From: Mastigias papua
Taxonomy: Eukaryota; Cnidaria; Scyphozoa; Rhizostomeae; Mastigiidae
Length of the DNA: 64,000 nucleotides
Assembly (NCBI GenBank): GCA_964019165.1
Contig: OZ025282.1
Coordinates: 14,392,229 to 14,456,228 of the forward strand
Direction: 5' to 3'
Part shown: piece by piece, positions 47,001-56,849 of the stretch
How positions within the stretch are numbered: position 1 is the stretch's first letter
How the letters are laid out: every line of letters starts with the position of its first letter
Translations under genes and position numbers: made by a program
Notes under the pieces: model-generated
Told to the model about the DNA's origin: nothing
The model's input: only the letters and a program-made list of their open reading frames with translations
The model's database searches: none

Positions 47001-47700
47001 TAAGTGGTTAAAAAGTTCAGGATTAAAATCAGAGACAGAAGGCCTAATAATAGCAGCACAAGACCAAAGTTTAATGACAAAGCAATATCAAAGTGAAATA
47101 ATGAAGAATGGAATGAATCCCAAATGTCGACTATGCAATCAATATAATGAAACAATTGATCACATTGTAAGTGGATGTCCTGTATTAGCAAAATCAGAAT
47201 TCATGCAACGACATGACACAGCTGCATCATACATACACTGGAGAATTAGTAAGGCATTCAAACTACCTGTAGCGGACAAATGGTATAATCACAGCCCAGA
47301 AACTGTCGTGAGCAATGACCAAGTAACTTTAATATGGGATATGCAAGTACACACAGATAAAGAAATAAAGGCTAACAAGCCTGACATCATTATCAAAGAT
47401 CACATAAACAGCACGTGCCAACTGATTGATATGACTATACCTTCGGATAGAAATGTATCAATAAAGGAAGTTGAAAAATTTTCAAAATACAAGGATTAAG
47501 AAATTGAAATAGGCAAAATTTGGAAAATGAAAGTAACTACAATTCCTGTAGTTATAGGTGCGCTTGGAGCTATAAAGAAAGGAATGAAATCGAACATTGA
47601 CAAGATACCGGGGAAAATATACTTAGAAGAACTACAGAAGATCACACTACTGGGCACTGCTCATATCCTCAGGAAAGTTCTGTCAACTGACTTAATGTGA
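44065..47700 (+). pseudogene. Element D polyprotein, two in-frame TAA stops
   Basis: Start ATG at 44,065; one frame of 1,211 codons to the TGA at 47,698-47,700, broken only by TAA at 46,297-46,299 and 47,497-47,499. N-terminus SCRIARRADVQGARPP is shared with A. Myb-like QRWTREEYIQVMTAFYEAK...LANVRRDIIKNKRLED. RT: NWTSPGLDKIPNFWLKN, EQKGCKRGSYGCKDQLL, SWIDYRKAFDSVPHSWI (A), SGIFQGDSLSPLLFCLA (B), LFYMDDLKVFGRD (C). The first stop falls just after the RT core, the second between the endonuclease motif (KPDIIIKDHINSTCQLIDMT) and its Lys-containing end (FSKYKD). Finger CRLCNQYNETIDHIVSGC. All catalytic residues seem present. Confidence 0.9.
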
Positions 47701-47774
47701 CCTTGTATGTCCTAAGATCTATGGATTAGATTTGGATTTGCAGGAAGAACAGAAAAGACTTAATAGACATTTTA

Positions 47775-47800
47775 TAATAATAATAATAATAATAATAATA
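47775..47800. repeat. (TAA)8: D/E junction
   Basis: TAA tract between the 3' end of D and the 5' end of E. Confidence 0.95.
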
Positions 47801-48005
47801 AGGTTCTAAAGGATTGCTATAGCCGGGGATGGTTGAGGAAGATGAGCGTCCGATACCTATCAAATCTCCCAATGGCGTACGGAAAATATAGCCTCTAGCA
47901 GTCCAAGTCCAGCTCCTGGCCTTCACGTGTCAGAACTGTTTGGAACTAACAGGAGAAGGGGCGAAAGGCGGGTATCTGGCGCCTTCAAATAGCCAGTGCT
48001 CCGGG

Positions 48006-48042
48006 TAGAACAAGCTCGTTAGCATTGCCAGCAATTGTTCTA
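48006..48042 (+). promoter_or_regulatory. UAG-stem leader hairpin, element E copy 1
   Basis: TAGAACAA (48,006-48,013) pairs perfectly with TTGTTCTA (48,035-48,042); the loop holds GCTCGTTAGC. Same position as A copy 1 but different stem sequence. Confidence 0.65.
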
Positions 48043-48075
48043 GGAGAAGGAAAATCTCTGATTTCAAAACCAGGG

Positions 48076-48113
48076 TAGATGGAGCTCTTTAGTCTTGGAA
48101 GACAGTCCATCTA
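48076..48113 (+). promoter_or_regulatory. UAG-stem leader hairpin, element E copy 2
   Basis: TAGATGGA (48,076-48,083) pairs perfectly with TCCATCTA (48,106-48,113); inner GTC/GAC around TTGGAA. Confidence 0.7.
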
Positions 48114-48141
48114 GTAGAAACTACACGAATAATTGTATGGG

Positions 48142-48179
48142 TAGATGGTGCTCTTCAGCCTTGACAGGCAAATCATCTA
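48142..48179 (+). promoter_or_regulatory. UAG-stem leader hairpin, element E copy 3
   Basis: TAGATGGT (48,142-48,149) pairs with ATCATCTA (48,172-48,179), seven Watson-Crick pairs and one G-U; inner GCC/GGC around TTGACA. It ends 73 nt before the ATG at 48,253. Confidence 0.7.
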
Positions 48180-48252
48180 GTGAAGGATACATGATCAATT
48201 TTACCCGCAACCCGAAGGTACCCTGCCGATATGGGTGAATGGCCTCTGCGCT

Positions 48253-51200
48253 ATGAGGTCGCTGATCGCGGAATCTGGTAGAAGTGGCGCCCCTATCAAA
48301 ATAAATGCCTTATCCAGAGAGCCGGGCAACCCTGGACGGACTGAATTGGACCCGTGCGTCACAAATTACTATTGTATGGGAGACTTAGATTACATTCAAT
48401 TTCAACCAATTTCACAAGATATTGCAGATGACGCAGTAGTACCTTTGGGTGCTGAGAATCAAGCAAATCTAGAAACTAACAGAGTACGTATAACGAATAA
48501 CTGTGAATGGTCTGATGAACAGAAGCACAGAATAGTGGAGATAGACATTCAGGAAAGACAGAAAGGGAAGAGTTTTATGAAACGTATTAAACAAATATGG
48601 GATTTAGAATTTCCAGAATCAAATCGGACGGCACAAAACTTGCTTGATAATGCAAGGAGATTTAAAAAAGAAGGATGGGGAAACATAGCAGTGAGGGAAG
48701 ACCTAGGGACAGGACAGGCTATACCCGAAATCAACAATAAGCATTTGGATTGGAAAACCGACATGAAGATAAATTTAGTTATAATGGATGAGGAAGAGAG
48801 AGTAAAAGGAAGAGGTTTTATGAAGAGAGTAAAAGAACGATGGGATCAGAAGTATCCAGAATACCAACATGCAAGCTGGCAAAATCTTAGAGATAATGCA
48901 GCACGGTTTAAGAAGGAACCTGAGCTGATAAGCCTTATCTTAGTGAGGAAGAGAGAAAAAGAGCAGTGTCAGACTGAGGAACAAACACAGGTGGAAGAAG
49001 AAGAACAAATAGATTTGGAAACAGTGAGACCCAATCTTGTTGATAGTGAGGAACAGGAAGCTGAGAATAATATCGGTGGGACTGAACGAATTGAATTACC
49101 CACAGAAGGGCTCAAAGAGGAAGATCGAGATCTTGAGGTAATGTTCATTGATCAGCTAGAAAACATCAAAAATTCAACGTTACTCCAAATAGAACCGAGA
49201 GAAAAACTTCCTAAGGTGAGGATTGATAATCAATTGAAGGAAAGTGCAAATCGGGTATTGGGTAGGTTCTTGAAGGAGGTTGACACTATTCCAGAGATAT
49301 GTGATAAAGTGTATGCTATGGGAAGAGCGATTGGCTTCAAGCTAGGTACTTTGGTAGAAAGGGGTCAAGCTGATAAAAAGAAGGGACGTGCAAAAGGAGG
49401 AAACAGAAGAGAACGGACGTTGATGAGAGAAATTAAAGAATCACGTCAGGTTGTAGCGAAAATGAGTAATGAGCTGTACAGAAGGAGAAAACGGAGAAAA
49501 GCAACCAATAAGGAAAAGACGATCATTAAAGAATTGAGAGTCTTGATTGAGAAAGATGCAACTAACTATAACCTGAGGAATGCAAGAGAGCAATGGTTAG
49601 ACAGATTGAGATACAAAAAGATAAAGTTGGCAAAATGTGAAGAAAAACCGAGAAGGAAGCAAGACAACATCATGTTTCAACGAGACCAGAAGGGATTCTT
49701 CAGAACACTTGAAGGAGAGAAGGCGCATGAAGGAGAAATGCCAGGAATAGAAAAGTTTGTAGAGTTTTGGGGAGGTATGTGGGAGAAAGAAGAAAGAACG
49801 CCAAACATGCCTTGGATGGAACAGATAAGGAGACAATTAAGTGAGAAGGTAAATCGAGTTAATGAGTTCAGCATCACCCTTGAAAAAATGAAGAAGGAAA
49901 TTTCCAAGAGAAAAGGATGGACAGCACCTGGAATAGACGGAATACAGAACTATTGGTGGAAAAAGCTAGAATCAGCCCAAGGGGCATTAACAAGAGCATT
50001 CACAAAAATCAAGGAAGATAACACGAACATACCAACTTGGTGGCCATCTGGAAGAACCGTACTTCTTCCAAAAACCAAAAACTTGGAGGACGAGAAGAAT
50101 TACCGCCCTATAACGTGTTTGAATACTTCATATAAGATCATGACTGGGGTGGTAGCAAAGTACATGAGGAACCATACAATGGAGAATAAGATTTGGGATG
50201 AAGGTCAATTAGGAGCAGTGGAAGGTGTATTGGGTACGGTGGATCAATTGATTATCGATAGATGCATCATGGACGAGGTGAAACAGCACCACCGAAATCT
50301 TGCCGTCGCATTCTATGATTACAAGAAGGCGTATGATAATGTACACCATGATTGGATGCTGAGAGTATACCAATGGATAGGTATCCCTGCGGATGTGATT
50401 CAACTGATATCAAAGTTTATGGATTTGTGGAAGACTAGGCTGGAGGTCTGGAGCAAAGGTGAGAAATTGACAAGCAGATGGATAAATATATCTTGTGGGT
50501 TTCTTCAAGGAGACAGTTACTAACCAGTTGGCTTTTGCATCTCCGAGATTCCAGTATGTCGATTATTACAGCAGAGTAGGGGATACAGAATGGGCCAACC
50601 AGGAAACCGAGATGTCATCCGAACTCATAGCTTGTTTGTAGATGATTTGAAGGTGTACCAAGAAAGTCATGAACTGCTTAGAGTTGTCAATGAGGTTATC
50701 GTACAGGCAAGCCACGATACAGGGGCATGTTATGGAGTATCGAAATGTGCTGAACTTGTATTTGAGCGTGGGAAGATGGTCAGAGCAGAAGGATTAGAAG
50801 TTTTGGAAGAGAGAATGAGAGCAATGGATCCAGACAAAAATGAAATTTATAGGTTTTTGGGGATAGAACAAGCTGATGGAATCAAAACCAAGAAAGTATT
50901 TGAGCGAGTGAAAGGTGAAGTGAATAGAAGAATTAAGATGCTGACCAACACCAAATTGAATGATATAAATTTGGCACGTGCAATTAACACAAAAGTGATA
51001 CCAGTAGCAGCTTACCCAATGAACGTTTGCAAGTTTACTGGAGGAGAACTGAAGGAGCTTGACCAAGTAATCAAACGTGAATTGAGGTCAAGAAACATGC
51101 TAGGAAAACAAACAAGTGATGAAAGATTATACCTTAGAAGAGAGGATGGTGGAAGAGGAATAAAATCGATGAGGGACATATATAAAGAGACGAGGATGAG

Positions 51201-52242
51201 AGTTGCTTGCTACATGGCCTGCTCAGAAAACAGATGGATCAGTGCTGCCTGGAAGAGAGAGATGCTAAAAGAGGAGAATTCCATAATACAGGAGGCAATA
51301 CAGACAATGACGGAAGTTGGAGTAGAGATTGAATTTGAGGGAGGTAATATTTGCATCGATGGAGAGCTGATCAACCAAGGATGGAAATTAGCATGGAAGA
51401 AATTGAAAGAGAAGCTGAAAAGGGGAGTGAAGAACCAAAGAATATAACACTATGGAGTCAAGGATCAACAGAGTCAATTGTATAGATCACAGGAGAAGGA
51501 GTGTCATGTGTGGTTGACCCAGAATCTCAACCCAGGAAAAACCGCAGCAGTGATGACAATGTTGGAGCAAATGGTGGAAACAAGAGCTTGGAAAAAAGTA
51601 AGAGGGCTGATAGATGATAATAGCTGCAGAGTATGCAACCAATATCCTGAAACAGTAGAGCACCTTGTAGCTGGATGCACAAAGTTGGCAAATACCGAAT
51701 ATCTGACCAGACACAACCGTGCTCTTATGATCCTTGCAGTAGAGTGGGCAAAACAACAGGAATTAGTTGGTCAAGAAGCAGTCTGGTACGAACAGCGATG
51801 GGGTAGAGGGACAGTATTGGAGAATAATATAGCCAAGCTTGTGTGGGATTTTGAGTTCCATTTGCGATAAACAACAACGTCTAGAAGACCAGACCTAATT
51901 TTAGAGTTGAAGAGAGACAAGAAGATTTTGATATGTGATATGGCGTGCCCCCAACAGCATAACATTGGACCAAAGAGAACAGAGAAGATGACAAAGTACA
52001 GACAACTCGCTTTTGAAACAAGGGAAAGATGCCCAAGTTATAAGATCTATGTGGTCCCCGTCGTAGTAGGAGCATTGGGTGGTGGTATTAAGGAGTTGAA
52101 GGTCGATTTAAGAAAGATTTTCGCAAATACTGAACTCATTGACAAAGTCGCTGCAATGATGCAGAAGACAGTATTGATGGATAGTGAAAGTATCATTCGA
52201 AGAGTTATATCTGGAATTATTCAAGGAGACGATATTGATTAG
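48253..52242 (+). pseudogene. Element E polyprotein with two Myb-like domains, three stops
   Basis: I chose the ATG at 48,253 (frame opens after a TGA at 48,181; the hairpin-to-ATG spacing then matches A, C and D). Two tandem Myb-like domains: CEWSDEQKHRIVEIDIQE...AQNLLDNARRFKKEGW and LDWKTDMKINLVIMDEEE...WQNLRDNAARFKKE. RT: GWTAPGIDGIQNYWWKKL, GQLGAVEGVLGTVDQLI, AFYDYKKAYDNVHHDWM (A), CGFLQGDSY (B, broken), LFVDDLKVYQES (C). Finger CRVCNQYPETVEHLVAGC. Endonuclease RRPDLILELKRDKKILICDM with MTKYRQLAFE. The whole protein is one frame interrupted by TAA at 50,521, 51,445 and 51,868, with no frameshift. The last stop lies just before RRPD. Confidence 0.88.
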
Positions 52243-52394
52243 GAGGATGCTGTTGTTAATGGTTTTTTTGTCTTGTTTGTCAGCCTATGACTGTTTGAAC
52301 TATAGGCCTCTGTTTGGTTCTGTTAACTAGCAAATATTTTGGTAGTTAGTTATTTTATTGGCTAGGTACTTGCATTTAGCTTTATTCTATGACA

Positions 52395-52413
52395 TAATAA
52401 TAATAATAATAAT
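52395..52413. repeat. (TAA)6: E/F junction
   Basis: TAA tract between the 3' end of E and the 5' leader stub F. Confidence 0.95.
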
Positions 52414-52645
52414 ATTAAATGTCCTGGGTATGACATAAAACTACATCCGGTTGTGGAGTTTCGACGTAGGATAATGAGGTTACCTTTAGCCACAACTACC
52501 TCCAGGTCACCCTTGAGCAAGGTGTAGCACCTGTTAGCTCTCCCCGAGACTACGAAATACTGGGTTGGCATCCGGCGGGAGCTAGTCTGTCTCATGGGCA
52601 GGTTATCAGCTCTTGAGCCTTGGTTGGCATTCACCTAGAGATCCA
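52414..52645 (+). mobile_element. Leader stub F of a C-type R4/Dong-like element
   Basis: Closely similar to the first 230 nt of C (GTCCTGGGTATGACATAAAAC..., GGTTGGCATCCGGCGGG, GTCTGTCTCATGGGCAGG), up to the hairpin equivalent of 39,937-39,974 (here only AGGT/ACCT plus inner GCC/GGC). It then stops before the start codon. A retained 5' end without a 3' end is the reverse of usual target-primed truncation, so it implies a later deletion or recombination. Confidence 0.85.
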
Positions 52646-52853
52646 ATTTACCCGACAAAAATGTTTTCGGTTGAACAGGTATGATCTAAACCATGCGAGT
52701 TCTCGCTGTTGAATACCACAGTACACGAGTCTATGCTATCAAGCTTCGGATATAGAAATCTTAAATGAAGCTATCAATAACGATCTCATACAACTGGAAA
52801 CGTAGCTTAAAGGCAATAAACTCTCCTTAAATGTTGCGAAAACAAATTCTATG

Positions 52854-52861
52854 GTTATTTC
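52854..52861. repeat. Target-site duplication, left (GTTATTTC)
   Basis: Eight bases before the left terminal repeat; seven of eight match GTTATGTC at 54,970-54,977. Confidence 0.85.
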
Positions 52862-54969
52862 CAGAGGCGTAGCCAGCGGTCGTGCTGGTAGTGCTGAGCA
52901 CGACTAAACGTTGTATTGCAAAATAATTTCGAGTTTCATTTTAATAATAGTTTGTAAAACCAGCTTTCTGAAAAGACGTTACTTGAGAGATAGCATCTCT
53001 TGTATCCCTGTCTCTGGTCGTGCTCATAACTGAGAGAACAGAGGAACATTGGAGAAAATGTCTCTCATATCCCTGTATTTAGTCGTGCTCTAAATTTAGA
53101 GCACGACCAAACAGAGGGTTCCCAAACAAATATCCTTCATATTGACACTACTTCAGTACTACTTTTGACCGTCTATTTCACTGGACACTCTGTGGTTGGT
53201 CGTGCTGCAAATTCACAGCACGACCTAGTCATTTTGGCCCTTATGATATGTGCAGTACATTAGTAGCCGTAACGGGTTTTGATTGGCTTATGTGTTTCAA
53301 TTTGCAACTAGTTGAAACCTTTGGTCGTGCTCTTTGGCAATGGCACGACTGCACTCAAAGGTATCGTGATTCAGGATAAAGATGCTTAATTCGTCAATTA
53401 ATTATGGAACCCTACCAGCAATAGATCAGAGAATCGCGAATTTAGAAGACATCGTCTCTTGTCCAGTAGTCAAACCGTTGTTTTCAACACATTTAACTGA
53501 GAAGATGATAAGTTTCTAAGAAGACTGGCCTAGGCCGAAGTTGGTAATGAGAATTAAAGACAGAGTATTACCAGATTACTGGTACAATGGCTAAAGTGCA
53601 GTGAAGGTAGGAGCTTTGTTGGCCTTGTTTTCGTCTCTACCCTGGGTGTTTGATTAAGCCATGGTTGTATCAAGTGCCTCTGTTCAAAGGACCCTTTCTA
53701 GCTTGAACTCAGACATTTGTTGAGGAGTAAAATGTTCCAAGAACTCTTAGGCTCTTTTTGCAGTATTTCAGTACATAAAGATATTTATAAAATTTTGCTA
53801 AGAAACCAAGAATACTTAACTTTCTCCACAAAGAACTTATCATTGGCAAAGCTGGAAAAGGCCATTCAAAAATAAGAGATAAATTTCCATCATATAGCCA
53901 AGTATAGCTAAGTTACTAATTTTTCATTGGATATCAAAAATAGATATTGCATCCAATTTGGTCATATTCCTTCTAGGGTATGCCTGAGTTAAGATGTGAA
54001 GAGTGATGAGTGACACAGCAATGTGATAAGCAATCCAGATTGGCTCCTACCTATCACTTCAAGAAATACTTAAAGTGAAAAGGACTAGACCCATGCCATC
54101 TCAAGGACATCTGCCATTCATAGAAAGCTGCTGGAGTTGCCAGAGCCCTTCTTATGTTCAAATACATTGCTTTAGAGAAGGATTTGGTCAGCTGCAAGTG
54201 GCACTTGCAGATGTATATATAATTTGCTCTTTGTCCATTTGTTATTTAGAAGAGAGTAGCAACTGCATGAAGCTCTGCAGTCTCCCTTCCTGCCTGCTAC
54301 TGATTAACTGCCTCAGTGCTAGATGATTTCCTTTTAACTGACAAATAATGGAAAACGTGAACAAAGAATGAACCCATAATTTAGTATTTTACAGCTTGCC
54401 TCAATCACAGTTATGTGGTAGTGGACAGCTGTATTGTGCCTTAGGCAGCAAGTGATGTTTGAAAAGTAAATGGTTTTAAGTCAGTTGCTTCAATGATTAA
54501 GAACTTGTTGAAAGAGTGGAAGTTTTTATGTTGTTCATTTGCTACACTTATGAAATCTGTAAGAGAAGTGCATTAAGTGGATGCATTTTGTCATATGTTT
54601 AAGTATAAAAATTAGCCCACTGAATCTATAGCCTCCTAAACCCATGATCAGGAATCACTAAGTGGCATGTCTGTATTGTTCATTGCAGCAAGTCTGTATG
54701 CAGAAGTGGTGCCACAGGGGACACTAGGGGGCATATCCTTTCAGTAGTCTCCTTCATAAATTTTGTATGTTGTCTGAATTTGAGGAGAATTCTATTTCAT
54801 TTTAGCTATGTTGCTTTTTCTCACCCTTTATTTGCATAGTTTAGTGCAGTGGCATGACCCAAAAAAGCTTCATATGCCAAAACCACGCCCATATGAGTAG
54901 CTGGCACCGCCCATGCCTGTATATATCGCTGATTGCACGACCAACCGATTACGGCTGGCTACGCCACTG
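52862..54969. mobile_element. hAT-like DNA transposon, 2.1 kb, no transposase seen
   Basis: Left end CAGAGGCGTAGCCAGC and right end (reverse complement) CAGTGGCGTAGCCAGCC differ at one early base and flank an 8-bp duplication, the hAT hallmark. Subterminal GGTCGTGCT/AGCACGACC motifs repeat many times within the left 500 bp and once near the right end. No DDE or hAT dimerisation domain was recognised in the interior (53,400-54,900), so it is probably non-autonomous. Confidence 0.85.
52878..53350. repeat. Subterminal GGTCGTGCT/AGCACGACC palindrome cluster
   Basis: Pairs at 52,878-52,905, 53,198-53,225 and 53,323-53,350, a lone copy at 53,016-53,024, and a perfect 26-bp palindrome at 53,082-53,107. 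A partial copy near the right end sits at 54,935-54,942. They probably serve as transposase-binding sites, as in other hAT elements. Confidence 0.75.
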
Positions 54970-55690
54970 GTTATGTCTACTACGCAATAGCATAAAATGC
55001 TCACAAATGGTGATGAAGATTTGAAGTTGAAAATTCGCAACAAAGAGCTTGAAGTGATACAAAAAACAAAATACCTTGGTGTGACGATCGAAAATTCTCT
55101 TAAATGGACGGAACACATAAAGACAGCTTCTACCAAAGTTTTCAAGGCTATTGGCTTTCTAAGGGATTCAAAAACGTTTCTACCACAGGAAACACTTAAG
55201 ACCCTATACAAAGGTATTTTGAGCCACACTTTCGGTACTGTTGCTCTGTCTGGGGTTGCGCTGGCTCGAATGAGCTTAATCAGTTGCAAAAACTTCATAA
55301 CCGAGCTGCAAGGATCCCAACAAACGGTAGCATTGACGCCCCTGGCAGACTACTTATTGACAGGTTGGGCTGGAAGACCATTGATCAGCTTAAGGCTGAA
55401 GAATCGAAAACAATGGTCTATAAGTCCATGCATGAAATGGCTCCACCATACCTCTGTGATCTCTTTACAGAAAACTTAGCGAGCTCTTGGTATGTCCTAC
55501 GAAATACAGAGACAGATTTGCAATTCCCCAAGAAAATGTGATGTAATGGGCAGAGATGCTTTTCTTATCGAGCAGCTAAAATGTGGAATGACCTTCCTGC
55601 CAAAACTAAGCAGGCATCTTCTCTGGCTGTTTTCAAAAAGTTTCTTTTTAAATGTTTCATGTTTTTCTTTTTTTCCTTTCCTACATTAGG

Positions 55691-56021
55691 TTTTACTAGC
55701 TTAGTACTGGTAGCCAGCTAAACGCGTGCTCCCCTTACCCCAGTTCAAAAGTTGCAGATTAACCTTGAAAAGACTAACACTGTGCCCCCATAGAAGCTGC
55801 ATGGTCTACATTTTCGATGAGCAATGATCAAAAAAGCTCGCATAGGATCACGAGAAGGTGACATCATGGGCCTCTGTTATGGAGCACATTACCTTCGGCC
55901 TTGCATTGTGCAAATCGAAGACACTTGCAAGACAAAATTGTGCCTAAAATGTTCGGATACCTGCGCTAGGCTACGTGGCTTCTTGATTTTCAACCCTTTT
56001 CTGTACAGCCCAGCCCAGTAC
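55691..56021. other. Unassigned stretch
   Basis: No domain recognised; a short frame from 55,824 leads into the (TA)n tract and has no family signature. Confidence 0.5.
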
Positions 56022-56152
<131 letters not shown>

Positions 56153-56324
56153 AAACAGTCCTTGATGGTGAACAAACAGCCATGTATTGTGCATGTAGCT
56201 CTTAGTTTACGAGAAGTAGGCGGAATACACCGATGTGTGATCCATGTTTGTTGACTGGAAGAAGATGAATAATTCCATTTCTTCGCAGTTGTCTAGTTCG
56301 ACGCTATTATTCCAATATGAAATA

Positions 56325-56584
56325 TGCGTTGTTGTTGTTGTTGTTGTTTACTTTATTTTGAGTAGGCTGTTATATCTAGCGTTTTCAGCTAATTTAGGCC
56401 TACTGTACATGCCGCATCCAGGCATGGGACCCCTAGTTTAACGTCCCTTCCGAAGGACGGCAGAGTGAGTTGCTTTGGTCGTTTATCTGGATAGTCGCCC
56501 ATCCAGCTGCTGACCTAGCACAGCCAAGCGGGTCAGCGGGTTGATAAGAGATTATACGGGTCTGACCCGTGAAACATGGTTAAG
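56325..56584. repeat. Dispersed-repeat-like block with GTT repeat
   Basis: (GTT)6 at about 56,329-56,347, then GGGACCCCTAGTTTAACGTC and CCTTCCGAAGGACGG, a sequence type I have seen dispersed in marine invertebrate genomes. The class (SINE, MITE or other) is not determinable here. Confidence 0.35.
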
Positions 56585-56622
56585 TATTATTATTATTAAT
56601 TATTATTATTATTATTATCAAT
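56585..56622. repeat. (ATT)n tail of element N1
   Basis: ATT repeats with one AATTA interruption, forming the minus-strand 3' tail of N1. Confidence 0.9.
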
Positions 56623-56849
56623 TTATTTGAATTAGGCCTACATATACATACAATGTAATATATGTATATACAATAGCTACAAAATAAGAGCTAATCCAAG
56701 CCTACTATCTAAGAAAGTAAAATTTAAATATGTAAAAGAACGTAATGAGATACAGAATAATTAGTTACAAATACATAAATTTACAGGTATCTACAATGTT
56801 TCCGATATTTACAATGCTTTCAACAACAAGTAGAAAATTCTTTAAACAG

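Larger units (their letters stand above)
43550..47774 (+). mobile_element. R4/Dong-like non-LTR element D
   Basis: Leader of 515 nt (43,550-44,064), unlike that of A although the proteins are close, a nearly intact frame, and a 3' UTR ending GACATTTTATAATAAT. Confidence 0.88.
47801..52394 (+). mobile_element. R4/Dong-like non-LTR element E (divergent subfamily)
   Basis: Leader (47,801-48,252) starting AGGTTCTAAAG and similar to A's along roughly 300 nt, but a distantly related protein with a duplicated Myb-like domain. The 3' UTR ends CTATGACATAATAAT. Confidence 0.85.
52700..55690 (+). mobile_element. Non-LTR retrotransposon 3' part, split by a hAT-like element
   Basis: Same family as 1,870-3,705 and 8,815-9,835. 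Left piece (52,712-52,861): SLCYQASDIEILNEAINND, then GNKLSLNVAKTNSMVIS. Right piece (54,978-55,690): EDLKLKIRNKELEVIQKTKY, LGVTIENSLKWTEHIKT, ETLKTLYKGI, then in a second frame QKLHNRAARIPTNGS and LGWKTIDQLKAEESKTMVY, and a 3' UTR. Stops and frameshifts are present besides the insertion. The two halves adjoin exactly in the homologous protein once the inserted DNA and one target copy are discounted. Confidence 0.85.

Noticed and set aside
46297..51870. Alternative genetic code with TAA read as an amino acid
   Set aside because: Intact element C ends its conserved protein with TAA, and TGA and TAG also interrupt other frames; mutation is simpler.
32111..52413. Tandem amplification of a single element
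   Set aside because: A-E differ strongly in protein and leader, so serial insertion explains the array better than unequal crossing over.
52878..53350. CRISPR-like array
   Set aside because: Repeats are inverted and irregularly spaced within a transposon with terminal repeats and target duplication, in eukaryotic DNA.
54075..54326. 83-codon frame inside the hAT-like element
   Set aside because: No hAT transposase motif, low-information composition, and no homologous pattern that I can recognise.
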